Part shown: positions 27,037 through 37,405 of the stretch, in pieces
Layout: each line of letters opens with the position of its first letter
Numbering within the stretch: position 1 is the stretch's first letter
NCBI GenBank assembly: GCA_022241605.1
Contig: JAKOMQ010000022.1
Span: 1-62,763, forward strand
Length of the DNA: 62,763 nt
Direction of reading: 5' to 3'
DNA from: Aquimonas sp.
Lineage (GTDB): Bacteria > Pseudomonadota > Gammaproteobacteria > Xanthomonadales > Xanthomonadaceae
Translations under genes and position numbers: made by a program
The notes under the pieces: generated by a model
Told to the model about the DNA's origin: nothing
Seen by the model: the letters and a program-made list of their open reading frames with translations, nothing else
Databases searched by the model: none

Positions 27037-27056
27037 CGGCGCCAGGGTGCGCCGCG
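27037..27056. terminator. Possible stem-loop between convergent toxin and nadE genes
   Basis: GCGGCGC / GCGCCGC form a 7-bp stem around a 6-base loop, in the 50-base gap between two converging genes. There is no T-run on either side, so termination is only suggested by position. Confidence 0.35.
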
Positions 27057-27061
27057 CCCGC

Positions 27062-28684
27062 TCACCCCCATCCCGAACAGATCGGATAGCGCCGCTCCCG
27101 CCCAAACGCCCGCCGCGACACCTTCGGGCCCGGCGCGGCCTGGCGGCGCTTGTACTCGCTCCGATAGACCAGCCTGGCCACCCGCTCGACGGTGGCGGCA
27201 TCGAAGCCCTGTTGGATGATCTCGGCCTGCGACTGCTCCAGATCGACGAAGCGATAGAGGATGGCGTCCAGCACCTCGTAGGGCGGCAGCGAGTCCTGGT
27301 CGACCTGGCCGGGCTTGAGCTCAGCCGACGGCGGGCGTTCGATCACGCCGCGCGGGATGACCTCCCCGTCGCGGTTGCGCCATTCGGCCAGCGCGTAGAC
27401 CTCGGTCTTGTAGACGTCCAGCAGCGGCGCATAGGCACCGCACATGTCGCCGTAGATCGTGGCGTAGCCGACCGCGTATTCGCTCTTGTTGCCGGTGGTC
27501 AGCAGCAGCGCGCCTTCGAGGTTGGACAGCGCCATCAGCAGGGCGCCGCGCGAGCGGGACTGCAGGTTCTGCTCCGTCAGGTCCGAGTCCTGGCCCTGCA
27601 GCAGCCCGTCGAGGCTGCCCAGGAAACCGGCAAATGGCGGCTCGATCGGCAGGGTCAGCAGGCGCACGCCCTGGCGCCGCGCTTGTTCTGCGGCAAGGTC
27701 CTGGCTGAGCTCCGAGGTGTAGCGCGAGGGCAGACGCACGGCGCTTACGTTCTCGGCGCCGAGCGCATCCACCGCGATCGCCAGCACCAGCGCCGAGTCG
27801 ATGCCGCCGGACAGGCCCAGCAGCACCTTGGAGAAGCCGGTCTTGCGCACGTAGTCGCGGCTGCCGCGCACCAGCGCGCCCCAGTTCTGGGCGGCGCGCG
27901 AGGTGTCGGCGCTGTGCGGCCAGAGCATCGGCACCAGCTGGCGCGTGCCGCCGTCGAAGCCGGCCAGCAGCAGGTGCTCGGCGAAGCTCTCGGCTGGCGC
28001 ATGCACCCTGCCGTCGCCGTCGGCGAGCTGGCTGGCGCCGTCGAACACCACCGAGTCCTGTCCGCCCACCGCGTTGGCGTAGGCGATGGCCATGCCGCTG
28101 GCCGCGGACTGCCGCGCCAGCAGGGCGGCGCGCTCGGCCAGCTTGTCGGCCTCATAGGGCGAGGCGTTGGTCACCACGCACAGCTGCACGCCCTGGCGCG
28201 CACGCTCGGCCAGAGGCTCGGCATGCCAGACGTCCTCGCAGATCAACAGGCCCACGCGCACGCCGGCAACCTCGAACACGCCCTCGCCCGCCGCGTCATC
28301 GCTGGCGTGCTCGAAGTAGCGCTTCTCATCGAACACCGCGTAGTTGGGCAGCCGCTGCTTGACGTAGCGGCTGATCAGCCGGCCCTCGCCGATCACGCTG
28401 GCGACGTTGTACAGCGCGCCGCCTATCCGCTGCGGATGCCCGACCACGGCGGTGATGCCCTGCACCTGCGGGATCAGCGCGTCGATCGCGGCCTCGCAGG
28501 CATCCAGAAAGCTTGGCCGCAGCAGGAGGTCTTCGGGTGGATAGCCGCAGACCGCGAGCTCGGGGAACACCACCAGATCGGCGGCAAGCTCGTCGCGCGC
28601 GCGCTGGGTCAGCTCAAGAATGCGTGCGGTATTTACGGCTACAGCGGCGACGGGGAGGTCGAACTGGGCGATGGCGAGGCGCAT
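27062..28684 (-). CDS. nadE: Glutamine-dependent NAD+ synthetase
   Basis: A 540-residue two-domain enzyme. The N-terminal nitrilase-type glutaminase domain shows the triad blocks FPELAVCGYPPEDLL (Glu), KQRLPNYAVFDEKRYF (Lys) and LLICEDVWH (Cys). The C-terminal synthetase domain has the P-loop LGLSGGIDSAL and TTGNKSEYAVGYATIYGDM. It amidates nicotinic acid adenine dinucleotide to NAD+ with ammonia tunnelled from glutamine. The ATG at 28682-28684 (MRLAIAQFDL) is the family start; the 16 extra upstream codons are not conserved-looking. Confidence 0.95.
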   Translation of the reverse strand: MRLAIAQFDLPVAAVAVNTARILELTQRARDELAADLVVFPELAVCGYPPEDLLLRPSFLDACEAAIDALIPQVQGITAVVGHPQRIGGALYNVASVIGEGRLISRYVKQRLPNYAVFDEKRYFEHASDDAAGEGVFEVAGVRVGLLICEDVWHAEPLAERARQGVQLCVVTNASPYEADKLAERAALLARQSAASGMAIAYANAVGGQDSVVFDGASQLADGDGRVHAPAESFAEHLLLAGFDGGTRQLVPMLWPHSADTSRAAQNWGALVRGSRDYVRKTGFSKVLLGLSGGIDSALVLAIAVDALGAENVSAVRLPSRYTSELSQDLAAEQARRQGVRLLTLPIEPPFAGFLGSLDGLLQGQDSDLTEQNLQSRSRGALLMALSNLEGALLLTTGNKSEYAVGYATIYGDMCGAYAPLLDVYKTEVYALAEWRNRDGEVIPRGVIERPPSAELKPGQVDQDSLPPYEVLDAILYRFVDLEQSQAEIIQQGFDAATVERVARLVYRSEYKRRQAAPGPKVSRRAFGRERRYPICSGWG

Positions 28685-29268
28685 GGGTGCGAAGACGGAG
28701 ACGGGAGCAGAGTTTAGGACACCGCCAGTCAAGCCGGCGTACCCACGTATTGGCCCCGGCGGGAATGGGCCTGCGAGGCTCGCGGCGGAGGCGACTCAGG
28801 GACTACGAGCCATCGGCAGCTCGGAAGGCAGCCGACCGTCAGCAAAGGCCGCCGGAGGAAAGCACCCACGGAAAAGCATGAGCTGATTCGCGTCGAACCT
28901 CAGTAGCAGCTTCCGGTTCGCGTCCGCAGCACAAGGGCACCGATGGCGAGGCGAGGTATGCCAGAACTGCAAGACGGGCCTCGCCGTGCCAACGAACATC
29001 ACAGCCAGTATGGAGGGGACAACGCGCACCTGCGCGGGGCAGACGAACTTCGATCACAGAGGTTTGACAATAATCAGGAAGCGTGATGCTCGATGTAGCA
29101 ATCACGACCAACTCGAGCGCAACGAACCGGCGGCGCACATGCTTTGAGCGGAAGACAAGGCGCCACGCGCGAAAATTCACAAGCAGCCGACGCTCGGCTA
29201 CCCAGCTATCCTAAGCTGCGCAAAGACGCTAGATTTGAGCAATAACAGGCTGAGAGTAAGGTGGACCG
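28685..29268. other. Gene-free stretch before the CadC-like regulator
   Basis: About 580 bases with no convincing gene on either strand. Short open frames exist (for instance 28839-29180 minus) but show no family features or ribosome site. GC falls along the stretch, marking the left edge of the poorer-GC region that continues to about 37,650. The last 60 bases before 29269 should hold the promoter of the regulator. Confidence 0.6.
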
Positions 29269-31974
29269 ATGTCGAGATACTGTTTTCTGACCTTTGAGCT
29301 TGATGAGGTTACCCGCACTCTCACTCAAGAAGGTGCGACGCTGCCACTTCAGCCCAAAGCCTTCGATTTGCTGCTGCTCTTGCTTGATTCTCCAGGTCGA
29401 GTATTTTCGCGAGAGGAGTTATTCGCTCGGCTCTGGCCGAATACCGTGGTATCAGACGCTGCGCTGACTCAATCCGTTGCGCAGGTGCGCCGTGCGCTGG
29501 GGCCGGAGGGGAAAGACGTGATCCGCACCCATTCGCGGAAAGGGTACGCGATTATTGTTCCGGTACGCAGGATTTATTTCGAGGGCCCAGAGTCAGAATT
29601 AATCCCGGTTGAAAAGAATCGGTCGCCCGTCATCCCGAGTATCGAAACGAGAGCGATACGAGCGCTTATCGCCTTCGTTCTTGTCGCAGCGCTTGGAGGT
29701 GTTTTTTGGAACCTTCAGGAGCCGTCTGCGGAAACGGGAAAAGCCGTGGTGGTTCGGGTGGATCTCGAACCCACTCTGGAGTTTCAGGACCAGACCTGGG
29801 CGGGCGAAGTATTGGCTGCACTACTGCGAGTGGATTCCGCGGGTTCGCGAAGATTCGAGCTGACCGAACAGCACGCACTGACCCGGGCTGAATCTGCCGA
29901 GGAGGTAAGGCTATCGGGTATCTACCGATTGAAAGCCGCCCAAACAGGCACGCAACTAACGGTCGACTGGTCATTAACCGGCGCAGCGGGAGGACGGGTC
30001 AATTGGAGCGACACCCAACCTGTGGAGAATCTGCTCGATATGGTGGCAGAACTGGAGGCTCAGCTCGATCGGTATCTCCCTGGATCGCAGGCGAAGCCGC
30101 GCGGCACCTCACCTTCATTGAGTGAAGCATCGGTGATGGCCTTTGCGGATGGTAGACGTGCGCGTAGCGATGGCCAGTATGGCAAGGCACGCGATGCTCT
30201 AGCGCGGGCAGTCAAGCTGGCTCCGCACTTCGCGTTGGCGCGCACAGAGTTAGCCGAACTGCTGTGGCTAATGGGTCAACGTGATCTTGCGATCAGCCAC
30301 GCCCGCGCCGGTGTCGAACTGGCCGCGGAAGAGGACGCTATAGGGCAGAGACTCACGCGTTCGACACTTCTCGCAATCATGCGCGATTTCCGAGCTGCGG
30401 CCGAGGACATGAGGGTGCTCGTCGCGCTACATCCTGAAAAGTACGAGTGGCGACTACGCCTCGCTAGTTACTTGATATCCGCCGGCGAGATTCCCGGCGC
30501 AATGGAAGTGCTGGGGGAGATTGACGTTCGTGCACTAGCCCCGTTCGGCCAAGCGCAGTGGCATCAGCAGCAGGCGCTTGCTCAAGCCGGCGCTGAGCGT
30601 CTCTCCGAAGCGATGGAAAGCGCCGGTAAAGCACTTGCGATTGCCACGTCACACGGCCTAGCGTCGAAGGCGGCGGAGGCACACCTGCTTTTGGCTTGGT
30701 TCTATCAGCGCCAGCGCAAGATGGAGCTCGCAAGCGAGCATGCAACGAAGGCGGCACAGGGCTTTGCCTCTGGCGACGATGTCGCGCAGTACTTCAATGC
30801 AGAGCAGATGCGCCTTGGACTCGCGCTCGTGCGAGGGGAGGCCGTCGCCGAGGCGGAGATCAACGCGCTAGAGGATCTTGCCGCGCGAAGCGCTAACGCT
30901 TGGTTCACAGGCTACGCATTAATGGTGCGTGGCAACTGGTTGATGGCGCGCCACGAAATGGAGCAGGCCAATCAGGTGTGGCGCCGCGCAGTGGATCTGT
31001 TTTCTGAGATCGGAGAACGCCGAGGCATGCAGGCGTCCACACTCACCCTTGCGCACCTGCTGCGCCAGCAGCAGCGCTTTGATGAAGCGCGAGCACTGAC
31101 TGATCCTTTTATGAAGGAAGGTGTAGTGCTTCTGGTCGATCGGTGGACCCTTCTGCGTGCGCAAGCGCAAGATTTTTGGGCGCAAGGAGATCTACAGGCT
31201 GCCGTGCGACTGCTGGACGACGCGCTGTTACTACCTGGAATGGAGTCTGGTGGAAATTCCGCGGGCGTGCTTTGTCAGCGCGCAGACCTGCAGCTGTGGC
31301 TGGGCGAAGCTGCTGCCGCTCATTCCGATGTGGCTCGCTGTCTGGAGCGCGCGGATGAATTACCGACTAAAGAAGCGGCGGATCTAAAACATTACGCAGC
31401 GCTACTTGGAATTACTATCCTCGCTTCGCAGTCACGGGTCGGCGAGCTAGCGAGTAGCGATCCCGAATACGCACTACCGGCGACCGCACCGGCCTTGGAA
31501 ACATCGTCAGAAATGCAGGGCCGCGTCGCCCTGTACGCCGCTTCACACTTGCCCACTCAAACTGCCGAAGACTGGGTTCAGCTCGCGATACAGCAGCCAG
31601 CAGTCAGGGCCCGATCGCGGGACCTGCTAGCAAGCGATATAGCAGAGTGTCACCTGCGTCTGCGGCAGCGGCGTCACGCTGATGCTGTCATTGCATGCGA
31701 GCGGGCAAAAGCGATCGACAACGGCCAAGTCTCGCCGCTAAGTCACTGGCTGGAGCTGCTGGAGATCCTGCTTGACGACGCAGACGCCGCGACCGCGGCT
31801 GCGTGGACGCAGGAGGTGCATGCACTCGAAGCTCCCTTCCTGCTGGGGCTGGCCGAGCGACTCCGCGAAGAAATAGCGCCTCGGTCCGATCCAGATACAC
31901 GAACGTCCCTTCATTATTCGCATTTTCAAAATAGAGGGGCAAAATCTCACCTAAGCCGAACACAGAGTCCTTGA
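29269..31974 (+). CDS. CadC/ToxR-like transmembrane transcriptional regulator with TPR-like repeats
   Basis: A 901-residue protein. Residues about 5-105 form an OmpR-type winged helix (FELDEVTRTLTQEGATLPLQ, DAALTQSVAQVRRALG, IRTHSRKGYAIIVPV). One membrane helix follows at about 127-146 (AIRALIAFVLVAALGGVFW). The remaining 750 residues are mostly helical repeats of TPR type (for example FADGRRARSDGQYGKARDAL). One-component membrane regulators of this kind sense outside signals with the periplasmic part and bind DNA with the cytoplasmic part. There is no receiver domain and no adjacent kinase. Targets are unknown; the secreted proteins downstream are candidates. Confidence 0.85.
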   Translation: MSRYCFLTFELDEVTRTLTQEGATLPLQPKAFDLLLLLLDSPGRVFSREELFARLWPNTVVSDAALTQSVAQVRRALGPEGKDVIRTHSRKGYAIIVPVRRIYFEGPESELIPVEKNRSPVIPSIETRAIRALIAFVLVAALGGVFWNLQEPSAETGKAVVVRVDLEPTLEFQDQTWAGEVLAALLRVDSAGSRRFELTEQHALTRAESAEEVRLSGIYRLKAAQTGTQLTVDWSLTGAAGGRVNWSDTQPVENLLDMVAELEAQLDRYLPGSQAKPRGTSPSLSEASVMAFADGRRARSDGQYGKARDALARAVKLAPHFALARTELAELLWLMGQRDLAISHARAGVELAAEEDAIGQRLTRSTLLAIMRDFRAAAEDMRVLVALHPEKYEWRLRLASYLISAGEIPGAMEVLGEIDVRALAPFGQAQWHQQQALAQAGAERLSEAMESAGKALAIATSHGLASKAAEAHLLLAWFYQRQRKMELASEHATKAAQGFASGDDVAQYFNAEQMRLGLALVRGEAVAEAEINALEDLAARSANAWFTGYALMVRGNWLMARHEMEQANQVWRRAVDLFSEIGERRGMQASTLTLAHLLRQQQRFDEARALTDPFMKEGVVLLVDRWTLLRAQAQDFWAQGDLQAAVRLLDDALLLPGMESGGNSAGVLCQRADLQLWLGEAAAAHSDVARCLERADELPTKEAADLKHYAALLGITILASQSRVGELASSDPEYALPATAPALETSSEMQGRVALYAASHLPTQTAEDWVQLAIQQPAVRARSRDLLASDIAECHLRLRQRRHADAVIACERAKAIDNGQVSPLSHWLELLEILLDDADAATAAAWTQEVHALEAPFLLGLAERLREEIAPRSDPDTRTSLHYSHFQNRGAKSHLSRTQSP

Positions 31975-32158
31975 TGCGAGCTATCGATGTCGCCGTCTGA
32001 CTTCGCCCGTCCTAGCTATTTCCGGAACCTTTGATTGAAAACTGCGAAGTAGCTTGCACCGAAGCTATGCCGCGAGCTCCCCAGCGTGCGCCTTTCAGAT
32101 GCTGATGTGAATCCGCCCGTGAAAAGATGCTACTCAGCGTGGGCCGCGCAAGACCAAG

Positions 32159-32188
32159 CCGCGCCCTGCCAGTTTCGGCAGGGCGCGG
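32159..32188 (-). terminator. Stem-loop terminator-like structure after the DUF4082 gene
   Basis: CCGCGCCCTGCC / GGCAGGGCGCGG forms a perfect 12-bp stem with a 6-base loop, 8 bases past the stop of the leftward DUF4082 gene. No clear T-run follows on the minus strand, so efficiency is uncertain. Confidence 0.65.
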
Positions 32189-32196
32189 TCCTTGAA

Positions 32197-33387
32197 TCAG
32201 TTAGTTGGCACGAAGACTACGTCACGGAAGTAATGGCTGTTCTGAAAGGAGGTGGTCGGGAGCGAACCGATCGGCCCCAACACTCCGCTGCCAGGGCCGG
32301 CGGTCGAAAGCGCCCCGCTGGAGATCGTCTCAGCGACACCGCCAAGGCTGAACACATAGGGTCCGGAAGTGGTGACAGAGACCGTATAGGTTTCACCAGC
32401 GACCAGCGGGACGGGAGAGAGCAACTCCATCTGACGCCAGCCACTAAAGGTACCGACTGTGATCTCCGGGAAGTCTACGGTGCCGAGGACTGAACCGTTG
32501 GCGTCGTAAAGCTTACCGGTCGCGGCGGAGGCGATTGGTTGGGGCTGCCCGGTGATTCCCGCGATTCGGGGAGCCGGCTGCCAGTAGCGAATCGCGGTGA
32601 CCAAGCCGTTTACCGAGGGAGTGAAACGCAAGCCGAGTTCGTAGGGGACCCCATCATTGAAGCCGAGGGGATTGGAAGGGGCCTGAGTGGTGAAGACCGT
32701 CTGCGTATCAAATTCGCCTGCAATCTGCAGCCCGTTGAGTGTTCCTACGAACGTCTGCAGAAACACTTTTCCGAATGCGTCAGTGCGTGCGTTGACGAGC
32801 GTGTAATCGCGCCTACTCGTTAGCACCACCGCACCGGGCTGGGCCTCGCTGCCAGTTTGGGACTGGAAGGTGGAAGTGAACGCACCGCCCGTGCGGGAGC
32901 CGAACGTAAAATTCGATCCGATCGGCCGGGCTGGGTTGGCGGAACGCCCGTAAAGCACGAACAGATAACCGGTGTTGGGCAGCAGGCCGGAGACAATGAC
33001 CGGCGGCACCGTAGCCGAACTGCTGAAGCCGTCCTGCATGAGAGCAAAAGCCTGCGAGGGTGGAATTCCACTGTCGGGAAAGTTCTCGGCCGGGCCAAAT
33101 CCAGCAATTGAAACCGTTACACCTGTCGGAGTGACGCCGTCGGAGAGGAAGAGGCCACCGGTGGCCTGGGTGGCATCGGCAGCGACTGGTACAGTGACCG
33201 GGTTCCAGTAGTTGTTGAACGCATCAAAACTGGAATTCCCAGCGCGATCGAGAAACGCGCCCTGACCTTGAAAGGTGGGCGAATTTGGGGCGTTGAAGTC
33301 GACGTTGATGACTTCGCCCGCGGCCGTGAAGCTAGCGAGGAGCGATACAACACCGATACCGGCGATGCAGAGTGGAGACTTTTTCAT
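32197..33387 (-). CDS. Secreted protein with C-terminal DUF4082 domain
   Basis: A 396-residue exported protein. The signal peptide covers about 1-24 (PLCIAGIGVVSLLASFTAAGE). The N-terminal half (about 25-210) looks like a beta-sandwich (INVDFNAPNSPTFQGQGAF). The C-terminal half matches DUF4082: VPYELGLRFTPSVNGLVTAIRYW, GKLYDANGSVLGTVDFPE, GWRQMELLSPVPLVAGETYTV. DUF4082 is found in extracellular, often polysaccharide-related proteins and is probably a carbohydrate-binding fold. The ATG at 33385-33387 (MKKSPLC) gives a normal signal peptide. The next gene upstream also encodes a secreted protein with carbohydrate-type domains. Confidence 0.78.
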   Translation of the reverse strand: MKKSPLCIAGIGVVSLLASFTAAGEVINVDFNAPNSPTFQGQGAFLDRAGNSSFDAFNNYWNPVTVPVAADATQATGGLFLSDGVTPTGVTVSIAGFGPAENFPDSGIPPSQAFALMQDGFSSSATVPPVIVSGLLPNTGYLFVLYGRSANPARPIGSNFTFGSRTGGAFTSTFQSQTGSEAQPGAVVLTSRRDYTLVNARTDAFGKVFLQTFVGTLNGLQIAGEFDTQTVFTTQAPSNPLGFNDGVPYELGLRFTPSVNGLVTAIRYWQPAPRIAGITGQPQPIASAATGKLYDANGSVLGTVDFPEITVGTFSGWRQMELLSPVPLVAGETYTVSVTTSGPYVFSLGGVAETISSGALSTAGPGSGVLGPIGSLPTTSFQNSHYFRDVVFVPTN

Positions 33388-34123
33388 GTTTGTGTACTCT
33401 GAGGGGTAGACGTTTGGGTGTAGAAACGGGTGCAAGTCGTACTTGGCTGCACTTTGGGGTGTTGTCCAGTGCAACCCGAGCAGCGTCAGCGCGTTGAAGA
33501 ACAGTCACAACGAACGGGTTGAGGAAGGTCTGAACAACTCCATCCAGTAGTTGTTCAGGCGTTGAGAGTTCGGCGCTGGACCGGACTCACTCTCGCCACA
33601 TCAAGCGCTTGCGCGCTTGATCCGCTGGCAGGCCATCCCGGCCGGCCATGAACTTCTGATAAACCGGAACTTCTTGAGTTCCCTTAACGAAACGAACCGC
33701 GATTCTTCTGCACGTTGTCTGGAAGCAGGACGGCATTGGCGAAGTACTGACGTCCGTGCAGTTTTGGACAACGGCATGGCTGAGTTGGCACGGCAGCCAA
33801 GCGTTACTTAGTCGAAACAGAGAACCGCGCTTCAGACTCATGTAGAACGCCAAGCCGTAACGGATTCACACAACGGTTGGAGCATCGGGCCTAGGGCCAC
33901 GTGGTGGGGAAGGAACCGCGCCAACTTACCGGGCACCTTGTCCGCCCGGCAGGTTGGATCTTCAGGTCAAGGGGCTCACGGATTGAGCACCTTGATAGGC
34001 ATGACTTAATCGCACACGTTGCACGCAATGCGGCAAACACGCCGGCCAGCTGGGGGTTGGTTTGCACTTAGTTCGCTGTCGAAAAAGCATCTGCGACTGT
34101 ACCAGGACGTGCATCCGACTCGA
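33388..34123. other. Long intergenic region between two secreted-protein genes
   Basis: About 736 bases without a convincing gene. It contains a perfect 8-bp inverted repeat GAACAACT / AGTTGTTC (33532-33539 and 33549-33556), which could be an operator or attenuator for the DUF4082 gene. An 88-codon frame at 33587-33853 minus has no recognisable features. The region is moderately AT-rich. Confidence 0.5.
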
Positions 34124-36292
34124 TCAACTGCGGAAAAGCCTCACATCATCGATAAACAGTGTGCCGCCGGCATTCGTCCAGAAGGCCACGCGAATACTGC
34201 TGGCGCCGGAAGGGACAGTGATTTCACGCGACTGCAAAGTGTTCTGCAGCGGGAAGCGCGGCAGGTGAGTCACTTCGCCCATGCGGTTGCCGCTAGCGTC
34301 GAAGAACGAGTACGACAGAGCATTCCAAACACCGTTCGCGGACCGACCGCGCGCACTTAGTGTCAGACGCTGCCCCGGGGTCACGGCTCGACTCTGCTCT
34401 GCTCCGCCGCCCCCTGAAGAAGTGCCCGCCCGCACGGTGTAGGCGCCAGCGATCGGTGAAGCGGTGGCCAGCGAAGTGTTGGGATAGGCCACCCAGCCAG
34501 TGAAATCGCCTGTTTCAAAACCGCTGTTGAAGAGTAGATTGGGGTCCTCCGCCGTGAGCCTCAGAGCGTCGATATGTAGCACGCCACCTGCGCTCGTCCA
34601 GAACGACACCTTTAACGCAACCGCCGCTTCTGGAGCAATGAAGCTCGCAGTGCGCTGGGAGTTTGAGGAGTTAAATCGCTCCAGACTCACGTCAGCAGCA
34701 AGTGCTTTTCCGGAAGCGTCATAGAAGGTGTACGAGACGGCGTGATAGATATTGTTCTGCACGCGCCCGCTCGCTCGCAGCGTGTATCGGAAGCCCGGTC
34801 GAGCAACAACTCGCTGTTCAGCGCCGCCGCCAGCAGCAGCAGCCCCAGCGCGCACCGAGAAGCGCCCAGCGATCGGATTGTTGGTGTCGATGACAGCGTT
34901 CTGATAAACAAACCAACCGGACAGAGTGCCAGCCTCGAAATCGCCGTTCACTAGCAGGTTGGCAGCTCCCCCTAGTCGTTCGAAGGCGCCGCGGTCGTGG
35001 CTATCGCCCTGCGGGCGGCTTACGCCATTGAAGTCAAGGCCAACGGCAGGCAAGGATCGACCTGAATCGATCGCCGGCGAGTCTGGCTGGAGCCGAAAGT
35101 CAGCCACAAGCGGATCGCCAGACGGGCGCACCAGGCGAGGGTCGGTGCGAACATCGTTGGGACCGTACGGGCCACCGGTTCCATTGAAATAGATGTTGTG
35201 ATCGAAAGTCACCTGGGTGTTGAACTGGTTGCTTGCAGTTCTGCCACCGACGCGTGCGTACATGATGTTGTTGATCACGTTCACATCTCTGCCATAACTG
35301 ACGCCAATGTCAGACCAACCCAAAACCGTCCCGTTCTCATAGGAGGTGTTGTTGAAGATATCGACGTTGTCGGCCTGGAACGAAATGATGCCGGCGCCAC
35401 CGTTGCGGAAGGTCAGGTTGTTGGAAATCAGAAACCTACCGCGATACGCACCGTTGCTGTTTAGCGGGCCGGTGGTGTCAATGATGATTCCGTTGCCATC
35501 GGACAGACGGAGCGGCACGGTCTCCGCCCAAGGGACCAGGGTCTTGTTGTTCCAAGCCTGGTTCCCGCGGATGATGTACTTGTAACCTGTTGACACGTCA
35601 CGCTCAAACGGTCTTAGCACCGAGATGCCACTAGTCGCATACCGGGTATACCAAGAGTTGTCGTGGACGATGTTGTTTTCGATCGTCACATAGTCAGCCG
35701 CTTCGATGGCAATGCCGCCGCCTGCGTTGTGGTGTACATGATTGTTAATAATGCGGATGTGCGCTGGTCTTTGCCCGACGCTGGAACGGCCATTGACGTA
35801 GATCCCATTGCCGTTGCAGACCGGATCGGGGCTGATGGCCAAGTTCTGACAATACGCCAGCGTTGTGTCGCGAATGCTTCCCTCGATCTCGAAACCATTA
35901 ATTTCGATGTACGACGCCCCGTTAATTACATGGAACGCGTTCCAGGCCTGGTGTTTGATCTTCGGCTTGTGTCCGGGGAATGCGCGATAGGTAATCCAAG
36001 CATCTGGCGTTCCGGAGCGCGTGATGTCAACGACTGACCCGCCGGGCGAATTATAGGTGCCGTTCATCACCGTCACTATATCGCCAGGGTTTGTCTCGCC
36101 AGCGGCTCGCCGAATCGACCGATATGGGCGCTCAAACGTTCCATCATTCTGGTCGGAACCAGTGGGTGACACAAAAATCTCGCGGGCCTGCAGTTGAGCG
36201 CTCGCCATCAGCACCAAACCGGCCACTAATAGCTGACACGCATTCGCTGCAAATCGAGAGTTGTTTTTCTCTAACCTTGGATTGCTTATCAC
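34124..36292 (-). CDS. Secreted right-handed parallel beta-helix protein with two C-terminal carbohydrate-binding-like domains
   Basis: About 722 residues. A signal peptide (CQLLVAGLVLMASAQLQA) leads into a DUF1565/pectate-lyase-like start (REIFVSPTGSDQNDGTFERP) and a parallel beta-helix (about 40-400) with NGNGIYVNG, IRIINNHVHHNAGGGIAIEA, TIENNIVHDNSWY and ISNNLTFRNGGAGI. Two similar sandwich modules follow (NLLVNGDFEAGTLSGWFVYQN and NLLFNSGFETGDFTGWVAYPN), resembling CBM_4_9-type domains. Family 9 polysaccharide lyases have this helix, but catalytic residues cannot be assigned by eye. The GTG at 36290-36292 is chosen because the longer frame to 36385 would bury the signal peptide about 50 residues in. 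Confidence 0.8.
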   Translation of the reverse strand: MISNPRLEKNNSRFAANACQLLVAGLVLMASAQLQAREIFVSPTGSDQNDGTFERPYRSIRRAAGETNPGDIVTVMNGTYNSPGGSVVDITRSGTPDAWITYRAFPGHKPKIKHQAWNAFHVINGASYIEINGFEIEGSIRDTTLAYCQNLAISPDPVCNGNGIYVNGRSSVGQRPAHIRIINNHVHHNAGGGIAIEAADYVTIENNIVHDNSWYTRYATSGISVLRPFERDVSTGYKYIIRGNQAWNNKTLVPWAETVPLRLSDGNGIIIDTTGPLNSNGAYRGRFLISNNLTFRNGGAGIISFQADNVDIFNNTSYENGTVLGWSDIGVSYGRDVNVINNIMYARVGGRTASNQFNTQVTFDHNIYFNGTGGPYGPNDVRTDPRLVRPSGDPLVADFRLQPDSPAIDSGRSLPAVGLDFNGVSRPQGDSHDRGAFERLGGAANLLVNGDFEAGTLSGWFVYQNAVIDTNNPIAGRFSVRAGAAAAGGGAEQRVVARPGFRYTLRASGRVQNNIYHAVSYTFYDASGKALAADVSLERFNSSNSQRTASFIAPEAAVALKVSFWTSAGGVLHIDALRLTAEDPNLLFNSGFETGDFTGWVAYPNTSLATASPIAGAYTVRAGTSSGGGGAEQSRAVTPGQRLTLSARGRSANGVWNALSYSFFDASGNRMGEVTHLPRFPLQNTLQSREITVPSGASSIRVAFWTNAGGTLFIDDVRLFRS

Positions 36293-37405
36293 AATGATTT
36301 CTCTCTTGAGTTGGATGCGGCCGAATCTTCGCCACCGCGGTTGTTCTTCAGTCGCCATGCGCCGGTCATTTGTGAGAATCTGCAAGCCTTACAGCGAACG
36401 CGGGGTGCGCCCAGTCCTTGCAGTTTTGGCCATGTCGATTTCACACTTGCGTATCTGATTCCAGACCGTGGCTGGGTCGTACTTTTCGCCGAGGCGTTCG
36501 TACGAAACATTAGTTTGCAAGTCGCCTTCCAGTTTGTCAGCACCGAAATCTAAGCAAGATCGAATCATTTTCGATGCCACTCGAGAATGCGTCGATCCGG
36601 TCACGCTTGAGACCTGTGTTAGCGAATCGAAACTCCACGGGCGCTTGGGCCAGCGGCGCGTTGCCGGCGGGCCTCGTAGCTGCTTTTCACGGGGGTCGAG
36701 CAAGGCGTCGAGGCGAACAACGCGTTTTAGGTCACAGACGCCAAGGGCGCTAGCCACGTGCACCGGCACGACCGCCTCTGCGATCGTTGCCGAAGGCGCA
36801 CGCATTCGGGCTCATCATCGCCCGCGCGCGCGCCTCGCTGATTGACTTCCCTCCCCGCTGTCCGATCCCAACTTCAGCGACTAGGTACTTATGGCTTATG
36901 CATCTGTACCAACGTGCGTGCGGCTGCATTCCTCACGCCGCCCAATTCGCCTTTACCTTCTGGACAATCTTGGACGCCAGAGTGCGTTTCTCCAGGAACC
37001 GGCGGAGCCTCCACACAGTGGTCTACTCTGAGATCGCATCGCGTTGGGTTTCAAACCCGAGAAGCGCGGAACTAGCGCGATTTCAAGCATCGCGTTCTCC
37101 ACCGCAGGACTGTCAGCACGCTTTACTGCTGCAGGAAGTGGATGCGCAGAATCACGCCAAGGAACATTTTCGGGCGTCCGGCACTTCTGCTCGTGGGGTG
37201 ATGTTCTGAAACGAGGCCAGGCGCGCATCCTTGCGCCCATCCGCGCAACCGCGCAACCGAGGCAAGAAGCTACTCGCGGCGCGTCTGCTTCTTTTTCACC
37301 AAGCGGGTTAGTGAGTCGAACATCGCTAACTTCAATGGGAGACTGTCATGCGGCTGATGACCGAGCTCTACCAGCGGGGCGGCAAAAGCTCACAGATTCC
37401 TCAGG
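36293..37405. other. Gene-poor, poorer-GC stretch with decayed-looking frames
   Basis: About 1.1 kb in which overlapping short frames occur on both strands but none has recognisable domains or a clear ribosome site. The longest are 36389-36805 minus (138 codons, ending KCEIDMAKTARTGRTPRSL) and 37044-37529 plus. The base composition is like the preceding island genes, and a toxin remnant follows directly, so this reads as eroded mobile DNA. Confidence 0.5.

Noticed and set aside
26795..28717. A 640-codon plus-strand frame over nadE
   Set aside because: Antisense to the complete NAD synthetase and without recognisable motifs.
36389..36805. A 138-codon minus-strand frame upstream of the beta-helix gene
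   Set aside because: No ribosome site, no recognisable family and overlapping frames on the other strand; kept only as part of the eroded stretch.
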